Part shown: one piece after another, positions 43,003 to 51,745 of the stretch | Position numbering within the stretch: the first letter of the stretch is position 1 | Layout: each line of letters opens with the position of its first letter | From: CBDCUE01 sp965222515 | GTDB lineage: Bacteria > Pseudomonadota > Alphaproteobacteria > Rickettsiales > JABIRX01 | Assembly: GCA_965222515.1 (NCBI GenBank) | Contig: CBDCUE010000004.1 | Coordinates: 1 to 59,668, forward strand | Direction of reading: 5' to 3' | Length of the DNA: 59,668 nt | Program-made: the position numbers and the translations under genes | The notes under the pieces: model-generated | The model's input: the letters and a program-made list of their open reading frames with translations, nothing else | What the model was told of the DNA's origin: nothing | The model's database searches: none

Positions 43003-44721
43003 TTACATTTTTTCTAATGGTGTTATAGAAAACAACCTTAATCCTTTTCCAATAATATTCTGGATGGATTTTAACAACACTAATCTTGCCACAGTTAAAT
43101 TTTTATTACTACTAATAAATCGTAAATTTGAATTAATTTTTCCTAAATTCCAATAAGAATGAAATAACCCCGATAATTCCAATAAATAAAAAGATAATCT
43201 ATGAACTTCATAATTAACAGAAATAGTAGTAATAACTTGCTCAAATAAAGATAAATATTTTATTAATTCTAATTCAGCATCATCTGTTAATAATGATAAA
43301 TCTATATCTTTGATATCATTTATTATTATCTCACTTTGTCTAAAAACAGAAGCAATTCTAGTATGAGCATACTGCACATAAAATATTGGATTATCTTTTG
43401 ATTGCTCCACAGCTTTTTCTAGATCAAAATCCAAACTAGCATCATTTTTTCTAGTTAACATAATAAATCTTAAAGCATTGCTACCAACCTGCTCAATTAC
43501 ATCATCTACTGTGATATAACTACCTGCCCTTTTAGACATTTTTAAGATTTTTCCATTTTTCTTAAAATTCACCAACTGACATAATTTTATTTCTATTTCT
43601 GCTGTTTCTTGTGAAATTGCTTTTACCAAAGCTTTCATTCTTTTTACATAACCTGTATGATCTGCTCCTAAAACCAATATCATTTTTTTAAAACCTCTAT
43701 CAATCTTATCATAATGATAAGCACAATCTGCTGCAAAATATGTCCAATCTTTATTGCTTTTTTGCAAAGCTCTATCCATATCATCGCCAAATTCTGTTGC
43801 TTTGAATAATAATTGTTCTTCTTCTTTCCAGTTTTGACTATCAATCCCTTTTGGTTTAGGCAAGCTTCCCAAAAAAGTATTTTTTTGCTTAGTTAATAAA
43901 TCCACTACTTGATTAATTTTATCTTTTTTATGTAAGCTAAGTTCTGAAAAATAAACATCATATCTAATTTTTAAACTTTTGAAACTTGATTTCATTAACT
44001 CCAACATTTCTTTAACAGCAAACTTTTTTAAAAAAGGGAAATATTCTGTTTCTTTTTGTTTTAAAAATTTATCTTGATATTCTGCTTGCAATTTTTCTGC
44101 AGTCCTAATTAAATAATCTCCGGGATAAAATCCTTGAGGGATTTTTATTATTTCTTTTGTGCATATTTCTTTATATCTAAAAAAAAGAGATTTTGCTAAA
44201 ACATCAATTTGCCCTCCTGCATCATTAACATAATTTTCTCTAATTATTGCAAAATCTGCAAATTCTAAAATATTTGCTAACACATCTCCATAAATCAAAC
44301 CTCTAGCATGCCCAATATGCAATGGTCCAGTTGGATTTGGAGAGCCAAATTCAATATTTATTTTTTCTTTTTTACCAATTTCTATTTTATTTTTTTTATC
44401 CAAAAAGATTTTTAGCAACTCCTCTTGCCATAATTTTTTTTTGAAAGAAAAATTAATAAAAGCAGGTTTGGCAATATTCACCTCCTCTATATTATCAATA
44501 TTTTCTAAAAATTCTTTTTTTAAGATTTCTGCAAGATCCATAGGATTTTTTTTACAAATTTTTGCTAAAATCATAGCAATATTTGTTGCCAAACAACCAA
44601 AAGATTTATTTTTTGGTAATTCTAAATTTATTTTTCCTATAATTTTATCATCAATATCTATATCTAGTTTTTTTCTAGCAATATAAATGATTTCTTGATG
44701 TAATTTGCTTATTATTGACAT
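43003..44721 (-). CDS. argS: Arginyl-tRNA synthetase
   Basis: 572 residues, class I. An N-terminal Add1 domain, HIGH signature as PTGPLHIGHARG, KMSKS-like KMSKRAGSY and a C-terminal DALR anticodon-binding domain (YVQYAHTRIASVFRQ onward) are present. It charges tRNA-Arg. Confidence 0.97.
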   Translation of the reverse strand: MSIISKLHQEIIYIARKKLDIDIDDKIIGKINLELPKNKSFGCLATNIAMILAKICKKNPMDLAEILKKEFLENIDNIEEVNIAKPAFINFSFKKKLWQEELLKIFLDKKNKIEIGKKEKINIEFGSPNPTGPLHIGHARGLIYGDVLANILEFADFAIIRENYVNDAGGQIDVLAKSLFFRYKEICTKEIIKIPQGFYPGDYLIRTAEKLQAEYQDKFLKQKETEYFPFLKKFAVKEMLELMKSSFKSLKIRYDVYFSELSLHKKDKINQVVDLLTKQKNTFLGSLPKPKGIDSQNWKEEEQLLFKATEFGDDMDRALQKSNKDWTYFAADCAYHYDKIDRGFKKMILVLGADHTGYVKRMKALVKAISQETAEIEIKLCQLVNFKKNGKILKMSKRAGSYITVDDVIEQVGSNALRFIMLTRKNDASLDFDLEKAVEQSKDNPIFYVQYAHTRIASVFRQSEIIINDIKDIDLSLLTDDAELELIKYLSLFEQVITTISVNYEVHRLSFYLLELSGLFHSYWNLGKINSNLRFISSNKNLTVARLVLLKSIQNIIGKGLRLFSITPLEKM

Positions 44722-44726
44722 TTTAG

Positions 44727-45026
44727 TTATTTTAATATTTCATAATTTTTCAAAATATTTTTATGAAAATATTTTGGAACTCTTGCCCAATCTAATATTT
44801 GAACTAAAATCGGAATATTAGATTTTTGCATTTTTTCTTTAAAAAAAACAAATTCGTCTATATCTAATTTTTCTAGATCTTTTGCTCTAACAACCAAATC
44901 TAAATCACTACCACTATGAGCAGTACCATTTACTCTACTACCATAAGCCCAAATCTGACTATCTTTTGGCAAAGTTTCTTTTGCAATTTCTAATATTAAT
45001 TTCTTATCTTTATCCCTTAAAATCAT
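44727..45026 (-). CDS. MNT-type nucleotidyltransferase (antitoxin-like)
   Basis: 99 residues from the ATG at 45026. The active-site pattern is WAYGSRVNGTAHSGSDLDLVV (GSx10DxD), characteristic of minimal nucleotidyltransferases. It overlaps the 3' end of the upstream HEPN gene by 17 bases. In HEPN-MNT pairs the MNT partner neutralises the HEPN protein, in studied cases by adding AMP to it. The third catalytic acidic residue may be the D in LVQILDW. Confidence 0.88.
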   Translation of the reverse strand: MILRDKDKKLILEIAKETLPKDSQIWAYGSRVNGTAHSGSDLDLVVRAKDLEKLDIDEFVFFKEKMQKSNIPILVQILDWARVPKYFHKNILKNYEILK

Positions 45027-45441
45027 TATTATGTTTTTCAATTACAGTTATTAATGCACGACTATCTATGATAAATTGATCAATTAATGGCAATGTTTCT
45101 TCAGCAAGTTCTTTACCATAATCATGGCTAGTAGAATTTCTGTTATCTCTATATTTCATCCATCGCTCAGATTCTTCTAATGAAATTAAATTATGTAAAA
45201 CAGAATTTCTAAATATATCTTTAAAATATAATCTATCCACCTCTTTTTTACTATGAAAATAAGGTTCCAAAATTTTCTTTAACAATTTACCTGATTGCTC
45301 CAAAATAATTTCAAATTCTTTTATTATAGCAGAACGATATAATTCATAATCAATATCTTTTTTATCATTTTTTTGAATTAGAAAAAAAGCTTTTTCTAAA
45401 GAAAAAATATATTTTTTTAAAAAATCTATATTAATTTTCAT
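45010..45441 (-). CDS. HEPN-domain protein (HI0074-like, toxin-like partner of MNT)
   Basis: 143 residues, all helical. It belongs to the nucleotidyltransferase substrate-binding protein family, with the HEPN RNase motif Rx4H as RNSTSH within YRDNRNSTSHDYG. HEPN proteins with this motif can cut RNA. It is the first gene of a two-gene HEPN-MNT unit inserted between the HAD gene and argS. Toxicity is inferred from the family. Confidence 0.85.
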   Translation of the reverse strand: MKINIDFLKKYIFSLEKAFFLIQKNDKKDIDYELYRSAIIKEFEIILEQSGKLLKKILEPYFHSKKEVDRLYFKDIFRNSVLHNLISLEESERWMKYRDNRNSTSHDYGKELAEETLPLIDQFIIDSRALITVIEKHNNDFKG

Positions 45442-45450
45442 AATTATATC

Positions 45451-46293
45451 TTATAAAACAGAAGTAACAAAGGTAGGTCTAGCAGGATATTGTTGGTATA
45501 ATTCTTGTAGTTTTTTTTCTCTTATCTTATCTCCAATATTTTTTTGTAAAAACACTCTGTGCATTCCAGAGCTAATTAATAAGGAATCTAAACCAGCATT
45601 ATTTGCTCCTAAGATATCAGTTTCCATTCCATCTCCGATACATAAAATATCCTTTTTATCAATGTCAGAAAAAAAATTTAATACTGCTTGGTAAACTCCT
45701 GAATAAGGCTTGCCAAAATATTTCACCTTTCCTCCTTTCTTAGCATATTCTTCAGCGATTGCTCCTGCACAAATATGAGATCTACCATCTTTTTTATGCA
45801 CAAATTTATCAGGATTAATACAGTAAATTGTTAAATTATTTTTAAGACATAAATCTAATTCTTCTGTTACATCAACCACTTGTTGATGAGGTGATAAACC
45901 AGTGCTAATAGCAATATCTGCTTCTTCTGCTGTAGCTACTCTATGACTTAAGCCTTGCAAAAGACCTCTATCTTTATCTTCACCAAAATAAAAATAATCT
46001 ATATCTTTATCTTTAATATTACTGAAATATTGAAAAGCATATTCCCCTGAAGTCATTATATGATCATAATGCTTTTGATAGTCTATACCAAAAGATGCAA
46101 GAGTAGTTTTAGCCCTTTCTGATCTTCTTGGAGCATTTGACAAAAAACAGATTTTTTTGCCTTGCTTCCTTAATCTTAAAATTGTGTTTTTGGCATTAGG
46201 ATATAAATCTACCCCATCGTGAATTACTCCAAATAAATCTACAATAAATAATTTATATTTATCTTCTATTTCTGTTATATTGTCAATAATCAT
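45451..46293 (-). CDS. HAD superfamily hydrolase, subfamily IIA (NagD-like)
   Basis: 280 residues. Motif I is IVDLFGVIHDG (the nucleophile and second Asp), motif II is FLSNAPR and the late GDGMETDILGANNAG is motif IV. A C2-type cap lies between. It matches the alphaproteobacterial TIGR01459 group of unknown substrate. Its ATG overlaps the def stop by one base (TAATG). Confidence 0.85.
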   Translation of the reverse strand: MIIDNITEIEDKYKLFIVDLFGVIHDGVDLYPNAKNTILRLRKQGKKICFLSNAPRRSERAKTTLASFGIDYQKHYDHIMTSGEYAFQYFSNIKDKDIDYFYFGEDKDRGLLQGLSHRVATAEEADIAISTGLSPHQQVVDVTEELDLCLKNNLTIYCINPDKFVHKKDGRSHICAGAIAEEYAKKGGKVKYFGKPYSGVYQAVLNFFSDIDKKDILCIGDGMETDILGANNAGLDSLLISSGMHRVFLQKNIGDKIREKKLQELYQQYPARPTFVTSVL

Positions 46294-46811
46294 TATTTTA
46301 AAAAATTAGTTAATTTTTTCAGCAATATATTTCTTTTTAGTTTTGAAATATGGTCAACAAAAACCACCCCATCCAAATGATCTATTTCGTGCTGGATACA
46401 AGTAGCAAGCAATCCTTCTGCTTTTAATGTTTGTTTTTCTCCGTGATAATCAAGATATTCTATTTCTACTTCCTTTGCCCTTATAATATTAGCAAATTGA
46501 TTTGGGAAAGATAAACAGCCTTCTTTATAAGAATTTAATTTTTTGGAAGATTTAATAATTCTAGGGTTAATTAAAAATATAGGATTAGCATCTCCTTTTT
46601 TTTTATATCTACCACCATTTCCCAAATCAATAACAACTACTCTTTTCATAACTCCAACTTGCACAGCTGATAATCCTAAACCATTTTCTTGATACATTGC
46701 CTGCAACATATCATTCATAAAATTCTGTAAATCCTTATCAACTACTTCTACTTCATCTGATCTAGTAGTTAATCTTTCATCTGGCCATGTTACTATTGCT
46801 AATTTTGTCAT
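46293..46811 (-). CDS. def: Peptide deformylase
   Basis: 172 residues with all three motifs: GLGLSAVQVG (motif 1; Ser replaces the usual Ala), EGCLSFP (motif 2, Cys metal ligand) and QHEIDHLDG (motif 3, two His ligands and catalytic Glu). It removes the formyl group from nascent proteins. fmt is not adjacent. Confidence 0.95.
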   Translation of the reverse strand: MTKLAIVTWPDERLTTRSDEVEVVDKDLQNFMNDMLQAMYQENGLGLSAVQVGVMKRVVVIDLGNGGRYKKKGDANPIFLINPRIIKSSKKLNSYKEGCLSFPNQFANIIRAKEVEIEYLDYHGEKQTLKAEGLLATCIQHEIDHLDGVVFVDHISKLKRNILLKKLTNFLK

Positions 46812-46814
46812 TTA

Positions 46815-47573
46815 CTAACCTCTAATTTTATAACCTTTTTGAAACCATATGACAGCCACAACAAATAAAATAATAGCCATAATTGATAAATATGATAATC
46901 CTAAAGTAATATTACCGTCGCTATAAGAAGTAAATGCATATCTAATACCATCAATCATATAAAAAAAGGGATTTAAACTACTTATTTTATACCAAAATTC
47001 TGGCAACACTGACACTGAATAAAAAGTTCCTGACAAAAATGATAATGGAGTAATGACATAGCTTGAAAAAGAGGACATTTGATCAAAACTATTTGAATAA
47101 AAGCCACAAATTAGCCCTATTAATCCTAAATTAAGGTTAATTAGCAGTAAATATAATATTAAAATTATGGGGTGAGAAATATTTATATCCACAAATAAAC
47201 TAATTGCTAAAAAGGAAACAATACCAACCATTATACCTCTAGTTGCGGCAGCTAGACTCATTGCTAAAACAAGATTAAAACTTCCTATTGGTGGAATCAA
47301 AAAATCTGTAACAAAACCCAAAACTTTAGACATAGTCATAGAAGATGAGCTATTGGCAAAAGCATTCATAATCATAACCATTGAAATAATTCCAGGTGCA
47401 ATAAACTCTTTATAAGAAATATTTTCTGCTATATTAATATCTCTATTAAAAGCTAAGGTAAAAATAGCCAAAAACAGCAAAGCATTCACCACAGGAGTAA
47501 GTAGGGTTTGATGGTAAACTTTCATAAACCTAAAAATTTCTTTTTTATATAAACTAGAAAATTTCAGCCACAT
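46815..47573 (-). CDS. ABC-2 type transporter permease (YadH/NodJ family)
   Basis: 252 residues with six membrane helices. The FSSYVITPLSFLSGTFYSVSVLP region is the ABC-2 signature and NPFFYMIDGIRYAF is typical of YadH-like permeases. No ATPase is adjacent; the single-domain exporter ATPase at 4147-4872 or an unseen gene could serve it. It leads the long minus-strand run. Confidence 0.88.
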   Translation of the reverse strand: MWLKFSSLYKKEIFRFMKVYHQTLLTPVVNALLFLAIFTLAFNRDINIAENISYKEFIAPGIISMVMIMNAFANSSSSMTMSKVLGFVTDFLIPPIGSFNLVLAMSLAAATRGIMVGIVSFLAISLFVDINISHPIILILYLLLINLNLGLIGLICGFYSNSFDQMSSFSSYVITPLSFLSGTFYSVSVLPEFWYKISSLNPFFYMIDGIRYAFTSYSDGNITLGLSYLSIMAIILFVVAVIWFQKGYKIRG

Positions 47574-47649
47574 TTTGTTATATTTTTAATTATAAAATCA
47601 CATTCTAAATCATTTATCTTATAATTAAAGATTTTATACAATATAAAAT

Positions 47650-47682
47650 TATACCAAAACAAAATTGATTTGTGTTGGTATA
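47650..47682. repeat. Palindromic repeat sharing the AAAACAAAATTGATTT core
   Basis: TATACCAA and TTGGTATA flank a core that contains AAAACAAAATTGATTT, identical to part of the element at 38153-38178. Two intergenic sites with the same 16-base core in one window suggest a dispersed repeat. Confidence 0.55.
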
Positions 47683-47808
47683 GATCTAGCAAGATTAAAG
47701 TAAGAGTGGGGTTGCTCTAGACTCTAATTCGTGATAAAAAATTTATTAATTTTCTAGAATAGCTATTACTATTCTTGAATCTAAAATTGCTACTATAACT
47801 AAAAACAA

Positions 47809-47837
47809 TTGACAAAACACTTGTTTGTAACTATTTT
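47809..47837 (+). promoter_or_regulatory. Candidate promoter of dxs
   Basis: TTGACA at 47809-47814, a 17-base spacer and TATTTT at 47832-47837. The -35 is perfect and the -10 is weak. The predicted start lies about 30 bases before the dxs ATG. No clear Shine-Dalgarno sequence precedes that ATG. Confidence 0.4.
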
Positions 47838-47874
47838 TTTTAAAATTTTAGTTTTATAAAAAACCTCTCTTAAA

Positions 47875-49749
47875 ATGTCAAAAAACCTATTAGACTGCAT
47901 TAATTATCCTAGTGATCTAAAAAAATTATCTAAAGATAGTTTGTCTTTACTATCAATAGAATTAAGAGAAAAAACAATAGAGCTTGTTTCAAAAACAGGT
48001 GGCCACCTAGGATCTTCACTTGCTGTTATTGAGCTTACTATTGCCTTGCATTTTGTGTTTAACACCCCAGAAGATATTCTAATTTGGGATGTAGGACATC
48101 AAACATATCCCCACAAAATATTAACTGGCAGAAAAGATAAAATGTATCTTTTGAGGCAAAAAGATGGTATCGCAGGGTTTACTAAAAGATCGGAATCTAT
48201 TTACGATCCTTTTGGTGCAGGTCATAGCTCTACCTCAATATCAGCTGCTTTGGGCTATGCAATGGCCAGTCAATTATCACAAAAGAATAATAAAGTTATT
48301 GCAGTTATTGGAGATGGAGCAATGTCTGCAGGGATGGCTTATGAAGCTTTGAATAATGTTGGAGATTTAAAACCAGAAAATTTAATTATTATCTTGAATG
48401 ACAATGATATGTCAATTGCTAATCCTACTGGAGCATTTAGTAATTATTTAGCAAAACTAACCTCCTCTTCTCCATTTTTAAATTTTAGAAACAAAACCAA
48501 AGAAATTTTAGACTTTTTTCCAGATAACATCAAGAGTTCTTTTAAAAAAGCAGAAAAAACAGCAAAAAGAATAGTCCAAGACTCTTTTTCTGGCAATAAT
48601 TTTTTTGAGAATTTAGACATTGATTATTTTGGTCCTATTGATGGTCATAATGTTGAAGATTTAGTTGATATTCTAAACAATTTAAAAGATAGTAGAAAAC
48701 CTATTTTATTGCATCTAATAACTAAAAAAGGAAAAGGATATAGTTTTGCAGAAAATTCTTCTGATAAGTTTCATGGAGTAAGTAAATTTGATATTAAAAC
48801 AGGAAGCCAAAACAAAAAAACATCTGCTAAAAAATCTTGGACTAAAATTTTTTCTGAAGAATTATTATTGCAAGCAGAGCAAGATAATAAAATAGTTGCT
48901 ATAACTGCTGCTATGCCTGATGGAACAGGGTTAAAAGAATTCTCTCAAAAATTCCCAGAAAATTTTTTTGATGTAGGAATTGCAGAACAGCATTCAGTAA
49001 CTTTTGCTGCTGGTCTTGCTTGCCAAGGATATAAACCTTTTGTGGTTATTTATTCTACTTTTTTACAAAGAGCTTATGATCAAATAATTCACGATGTTGC
49101 AATTCAAAATTTACCAGTTAAATTTGCCATAGACAGAGCTGGGCTAGTTGGAGCTGACGGTTCAACTCATGCTGGTAGTTTTGACATTACTTTTTTATGC
49201 ACTTTGCCAAATTTTGTGGTTATGGCTCCAAGTGACGAACAAGAATTAATCAATATGGTGGCAACTGCAACTGCATATAACAAATCACCAATTGCTTTTC
49301 GTTATCCAAGAGGAGAATGTTATGGTTTAAAACTAAAAAAAGCAGAAATTTTGCAAATAGGAAAAGCAAGAGAAATTGTTATTGAAAAAGATATATTAAT
49401 TTTATCTTTGGGAACAAGATTAGATGAAATAAAAAGAACTGCCAAAAAATTAAAAGAAAATGGCAGAAATGCATCAATTATAGATATGAGATTTGCAAAA
49501 CCTATTGATAAAGAAATTATTGATAAACATATAAAAAATCATTCTATGGTAGTTACTATTGAAGAAGGATCTATTGGAGGTTTTTCTGCTCAAATTAATG
49601 ATTACTTAAATCATCAAGGTTATAACAAAGATATAATTATAAAAAACATATTTTTACCAGACATTTTTCAAAATCAAGCAACTCAAGAAGAAATGTACGA
49701 ACAAGCAGAAATGAATTGGAAGAATATCTATTTAAAAATCATAAATTAA
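47875..49749 (+). CDS. dxs: 1-deoxy-D-xylulose-5-phosphate synthase
   Basis: 624 residues. Thiamine diphosphate motif GDGAMSAGMAYEALNN, HLGSSLAVIELTIALH near the start, the FDVGIAEQHSVTFAAG segment with the catalytic Glu, and DRAGLVGADGSTHAG. It condenses pyruvate and glyceraldehyde-3-phosphate, the first step of the MEP isoprenoid pathway. Rickettsia species lack this pathway, so this is another sign of a less reduced metabolism. Confidence 0.97.
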   Translation: MSKNLLDCINYPSDLKKLSKDSLSLLSIELREKTIELVSKTGGHLGSSLAVIELTIALHFVFNTPEDILIWDVGHQTYPHKILTGRKDKMYLLRQKDGIAGFTKRSESIYDPFGAGHSSTSISAALGYAMASQLSQKNNKVIAVIGDGAMSAGMAYEALNNVGDLKPENLIIILNDNDMSIANPTGAFSNYLAKLTSSSPFLNFRNKTKEILDFFPDNIKSSFKKAEKTAKRIVQDSFSGNNFFENLDIDYFGPIDGHNVEDLVDILNNLKDSRKPILLHLITKKGKGYSFAENSSDKFHGVSKFDIKTGSQNKKTSAKKSWTKIFSEELLLQAEQDNKIVAITAAMPDGTGLKEFSQKFPENFFDVGIAEQHSVTFAAGLACQGYKPFVVIYSTFLQRAYDQIIHDVAIQNLPVKFAIDRAGLVGADGSTHAGSFDITFLCTLPNFVVMAPSDEQELINMVATATAYNKSPIAFRYPRGECYGLKLKKAEILQIGKAREIVIEKDILILSLGTRLDEIKRTAKKLKENGRNASIIDMRFAKPIDKEIIDKHIKNHSMVVTIEEGSIGGFSAQINDYLNHQGYNKDIIIKNIFLPDIFQNQATQEEMYEQAEMNWKNIYLKIIN

Positions 49750-49784
49750 AGTTGTTTTAGCAGTAATTTTAAATTTAAAGAAAA

Positions 49785-50085
49785 GCTTGAAGCAATTGCT
49801 CCCTCCTAGGGGGAGCCAAAACCATGCAGTGGTTTTGGTGGGGGTCCACTTTGCGCAACAAAGTCCTGATAAGATTGCAATACGAACTTACTCCCTGCAT
49901 TCGTAGGGATAATGTTTTTCAGAGTTGTTTTCTAAAAATGCTATTTTTACTATCTAACCACATCTTGCAAGGAGGGAGTAGTTAACTCCGAGCTCTTTGC
50001 TTTCCTTTGCTATGCAAAGGGACTCATCACCAAAATCACTGAGTGATTTTGGCTCCCCTTCAAGGGTGGAGCAGTTACTCTGAGC
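49785..50085. repeat. Pair of inverted three-hairpin repeats (REP/BIME-like)
   Basis: The 528-base dxs-porin gap contains two related units in opposite orientation, visibly richer in G and C than the flanks. The left unit has stems at 49799-49815 (CTCCC/GGGAG), 49816-49838 (CCAAAACCA/TGGTTTTGG) and about 49848-49864 (ACTTTG/CAAAGT). The right unit, read backwards, has 50071-50053, 50052-50030 (CCAAAATCACT/AGTGATTTTGG, perfect 11-bp arms) and 50020-50004 (CCTTTGC/GCAAAGG). Paired bases differ between copies in a compensated way. The rest of the gap (49750-49784 and 50086-50277) shows no clear feature. Confidence 0.75.
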
Positions 50086-50277
50086 TTTAAATATACTAGG
50101 AATTTGTTTTAGAATTGTTAATAACTCGCCAGCCCTAGAGATAGTATTATGACAAAATAGCTATTTCTTTTTGAATTTAAAATTGCTATTGTTTTAGTAT
50201 ATTCTTGCATATTTGTATATTATAATTTATGAAATATGATATATCAACAATCCAATTATAACCTACTTAAAGAAACT

Positions 50278-51744
50278 ATGAAAAAACTAATTGTCATTTT
50301 TCTAATAATATTTCCTTCTTTTTCATTTGCAAACATCAATCCTGAAGTTTTTATTTCTGGTAAATTTCAATTTAATTCTGCAATAACTGAACAAGACTCT
50401 TTATATACTCAAACAAACCTACCAAGAAAAGGTCCTAACAATGCTAATATTGAAAATAACTTAAATAAAGATTTATATTTAGCTCAAGATTCTCATTTAG
50501 ATTTTATTGTTGTCGGCAAAAAAGATACAGGCACATTATATGGAGCAAGGGCAGTTATTGAATTAGATTCACAAAGACAAAACACTTATAATTATGGTAA
50601 TTCTGCAAATAATAGCAGTAATGGGGAAAGAGAAAATGACAATAAATCAAGAGCAGTTATTGCTAGAAAATCATTTTTATTTTTAGAAAGAAAAACTTTA
50701 GGAAGGTTAGAATTAGGTAGTGTTGAAGGACCTTCAAAAAAATTAAAATTTGATGCTTCTTATCGTTTTGGTGGCACAGGAGGAGTGTCAGGAGATTGGT
50801 GGAAATACATAAATATTCCTGATTTTGGTCTAACTTATGACAATAGTAAAGATGATAATCAAACTAATTGTAGTAGCGATTATGCATTAAATGACATAAG
50901 AAATTGTAGCACAGGAGGGCAAGGAAATAAGTCATTTATCATAAGACCAGATTTACCACTAGCTCATGGTTATTCTAGAGCAGATGGTGCCTCAAGATTT
51001 GATGACACTAAAACAATTAATAGAATTGCTTATTATTCGCCAAGAATTTCTGGATTTCAAATTGGTGCATCAATTGCCCCTGACTCTGGAGATAGAGGAT
51101 CTTCTTATTATGGGTCTGGTTTGTCTAGTAACGAAAACAGTGATGTTTTTAATGTCATTGATGTAGGAATAAATTTTGTTGAACAATTTGATAATATAGG
51201 AGTAGGTTTTTCTTTTTCTTGGGAAAAAGGAAAAGTAGAAGATCAAACAAAAGAAAATAAAGCAACTTTTCAACAACAAGATCTAGAGGCATATTCTATT
51301 GGTTCTTATGTTTTTTTAGGAAACTTATCTTTTAGTGCCTCTTATGGTTATTGGGGAAGTTCTTTATCAACAGTAAAAGAGGATTTATCTTCTGGAAATT
51401 CAGATCATAGAAAAAAACATTCTTATTATTATACAGCAGGATTAGCATATGAGGCTGGAGCTTTCAAATTAGGAGCATCTTATTTTGAATCTAAATATAG
51501 AGAGCAAGAATTAAACTTAACTTCTATTGCTCTAGATTATAAAATGAGCAAAGAATTCTCAATTTATGTAGAAAATAATATCTATGGATTCAAAGCTCAT
51601 GCCGATGATGAAATAAGAACAGCTCCTATTTTTGGAAAAACTAATAACAATAAAGGACAAGTATTATTTGTTGGTATGAAATTAAAATTTGGAAAAGTTA
51701 AAACTGCTAGTTCTATATTATTAGATACACAAAATAATTATTAA
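50278..51744 (+). CDS. Outer-membrane porin
   Basis: 488 residues from the ATG at 50278, which starts a good signal peptide (KKLIVIFLIIFPSFSFA). An earlier in-frame ATG at 50236 would put 14 residues before it. The mature protein has the features of a 16-stranded porin: many amphipathic strands, RKSFLFLERKTLGRLELGSVEGPSKK (the PEFN-like loop region after strand 2) and YSPRISGFQIGASI. It ends MKLKFGKVKTASSILLDTQNNY, so the final strand is followed by a short tail rather than a terminal Phe. Expected to pass small solutes. leuS starts one base after its stop. Confidence 0.82.
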   Translation: MKKLIVIFLIIFPSFSFANINPEVFISGKFQFNSAITEQDSLYTQTNLPRKGPNNANIENNLNKDLYLAQDSHLDFIVVGKKDTGTLYGARAVIELDSQRQNTYNYGNSANNSSNGERENDNKSRAVIARKSFLFLERKTLGRLELGSVEGPSKKLKFDASYRFGGTGGVSGDWWKYINIPDFGLTYDNSKDDNQTNCSSDYALNDIRNCSTGGQGNKSFIIRPDLPLAHGYSRADGASRFDDTKTINRIAYYSPRISGFQIGASIAPDSGDRGSSYYGSGLSSNENSDVFNVIDVGINFVEQFDNIGVGFSFSWEKGKVEDQTKENKATFQQQDLEAYSIGSYVFLGNLSFSASYGYWGSSLSTVKEDLSSGNSDHRKKHSYYYTAGLAYEAGAFKLGASYFESKYREQELNLTSIALDYKMSKEFSIYVENNIYGFKAHADDEIRTAPIFGKTNNNKGQVLFVGMKLKFGKVKTASSILLDTQNNY

Positions 51745-51745
51745 A

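Larger units (their letters stand above)
47574..47874. other. Divergent intergenic region between the ABC permease and dxs
   Basis: 301 bases without a gene. It holds the palindrome at 47650-47682, a small imperfect stem around 47705-47730 (GAGTGGGGTTGCTCTAGACTC) and the proposed dxs promoter at 47809-47837. Nothing else is recognisable. Confidence 0.6.
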
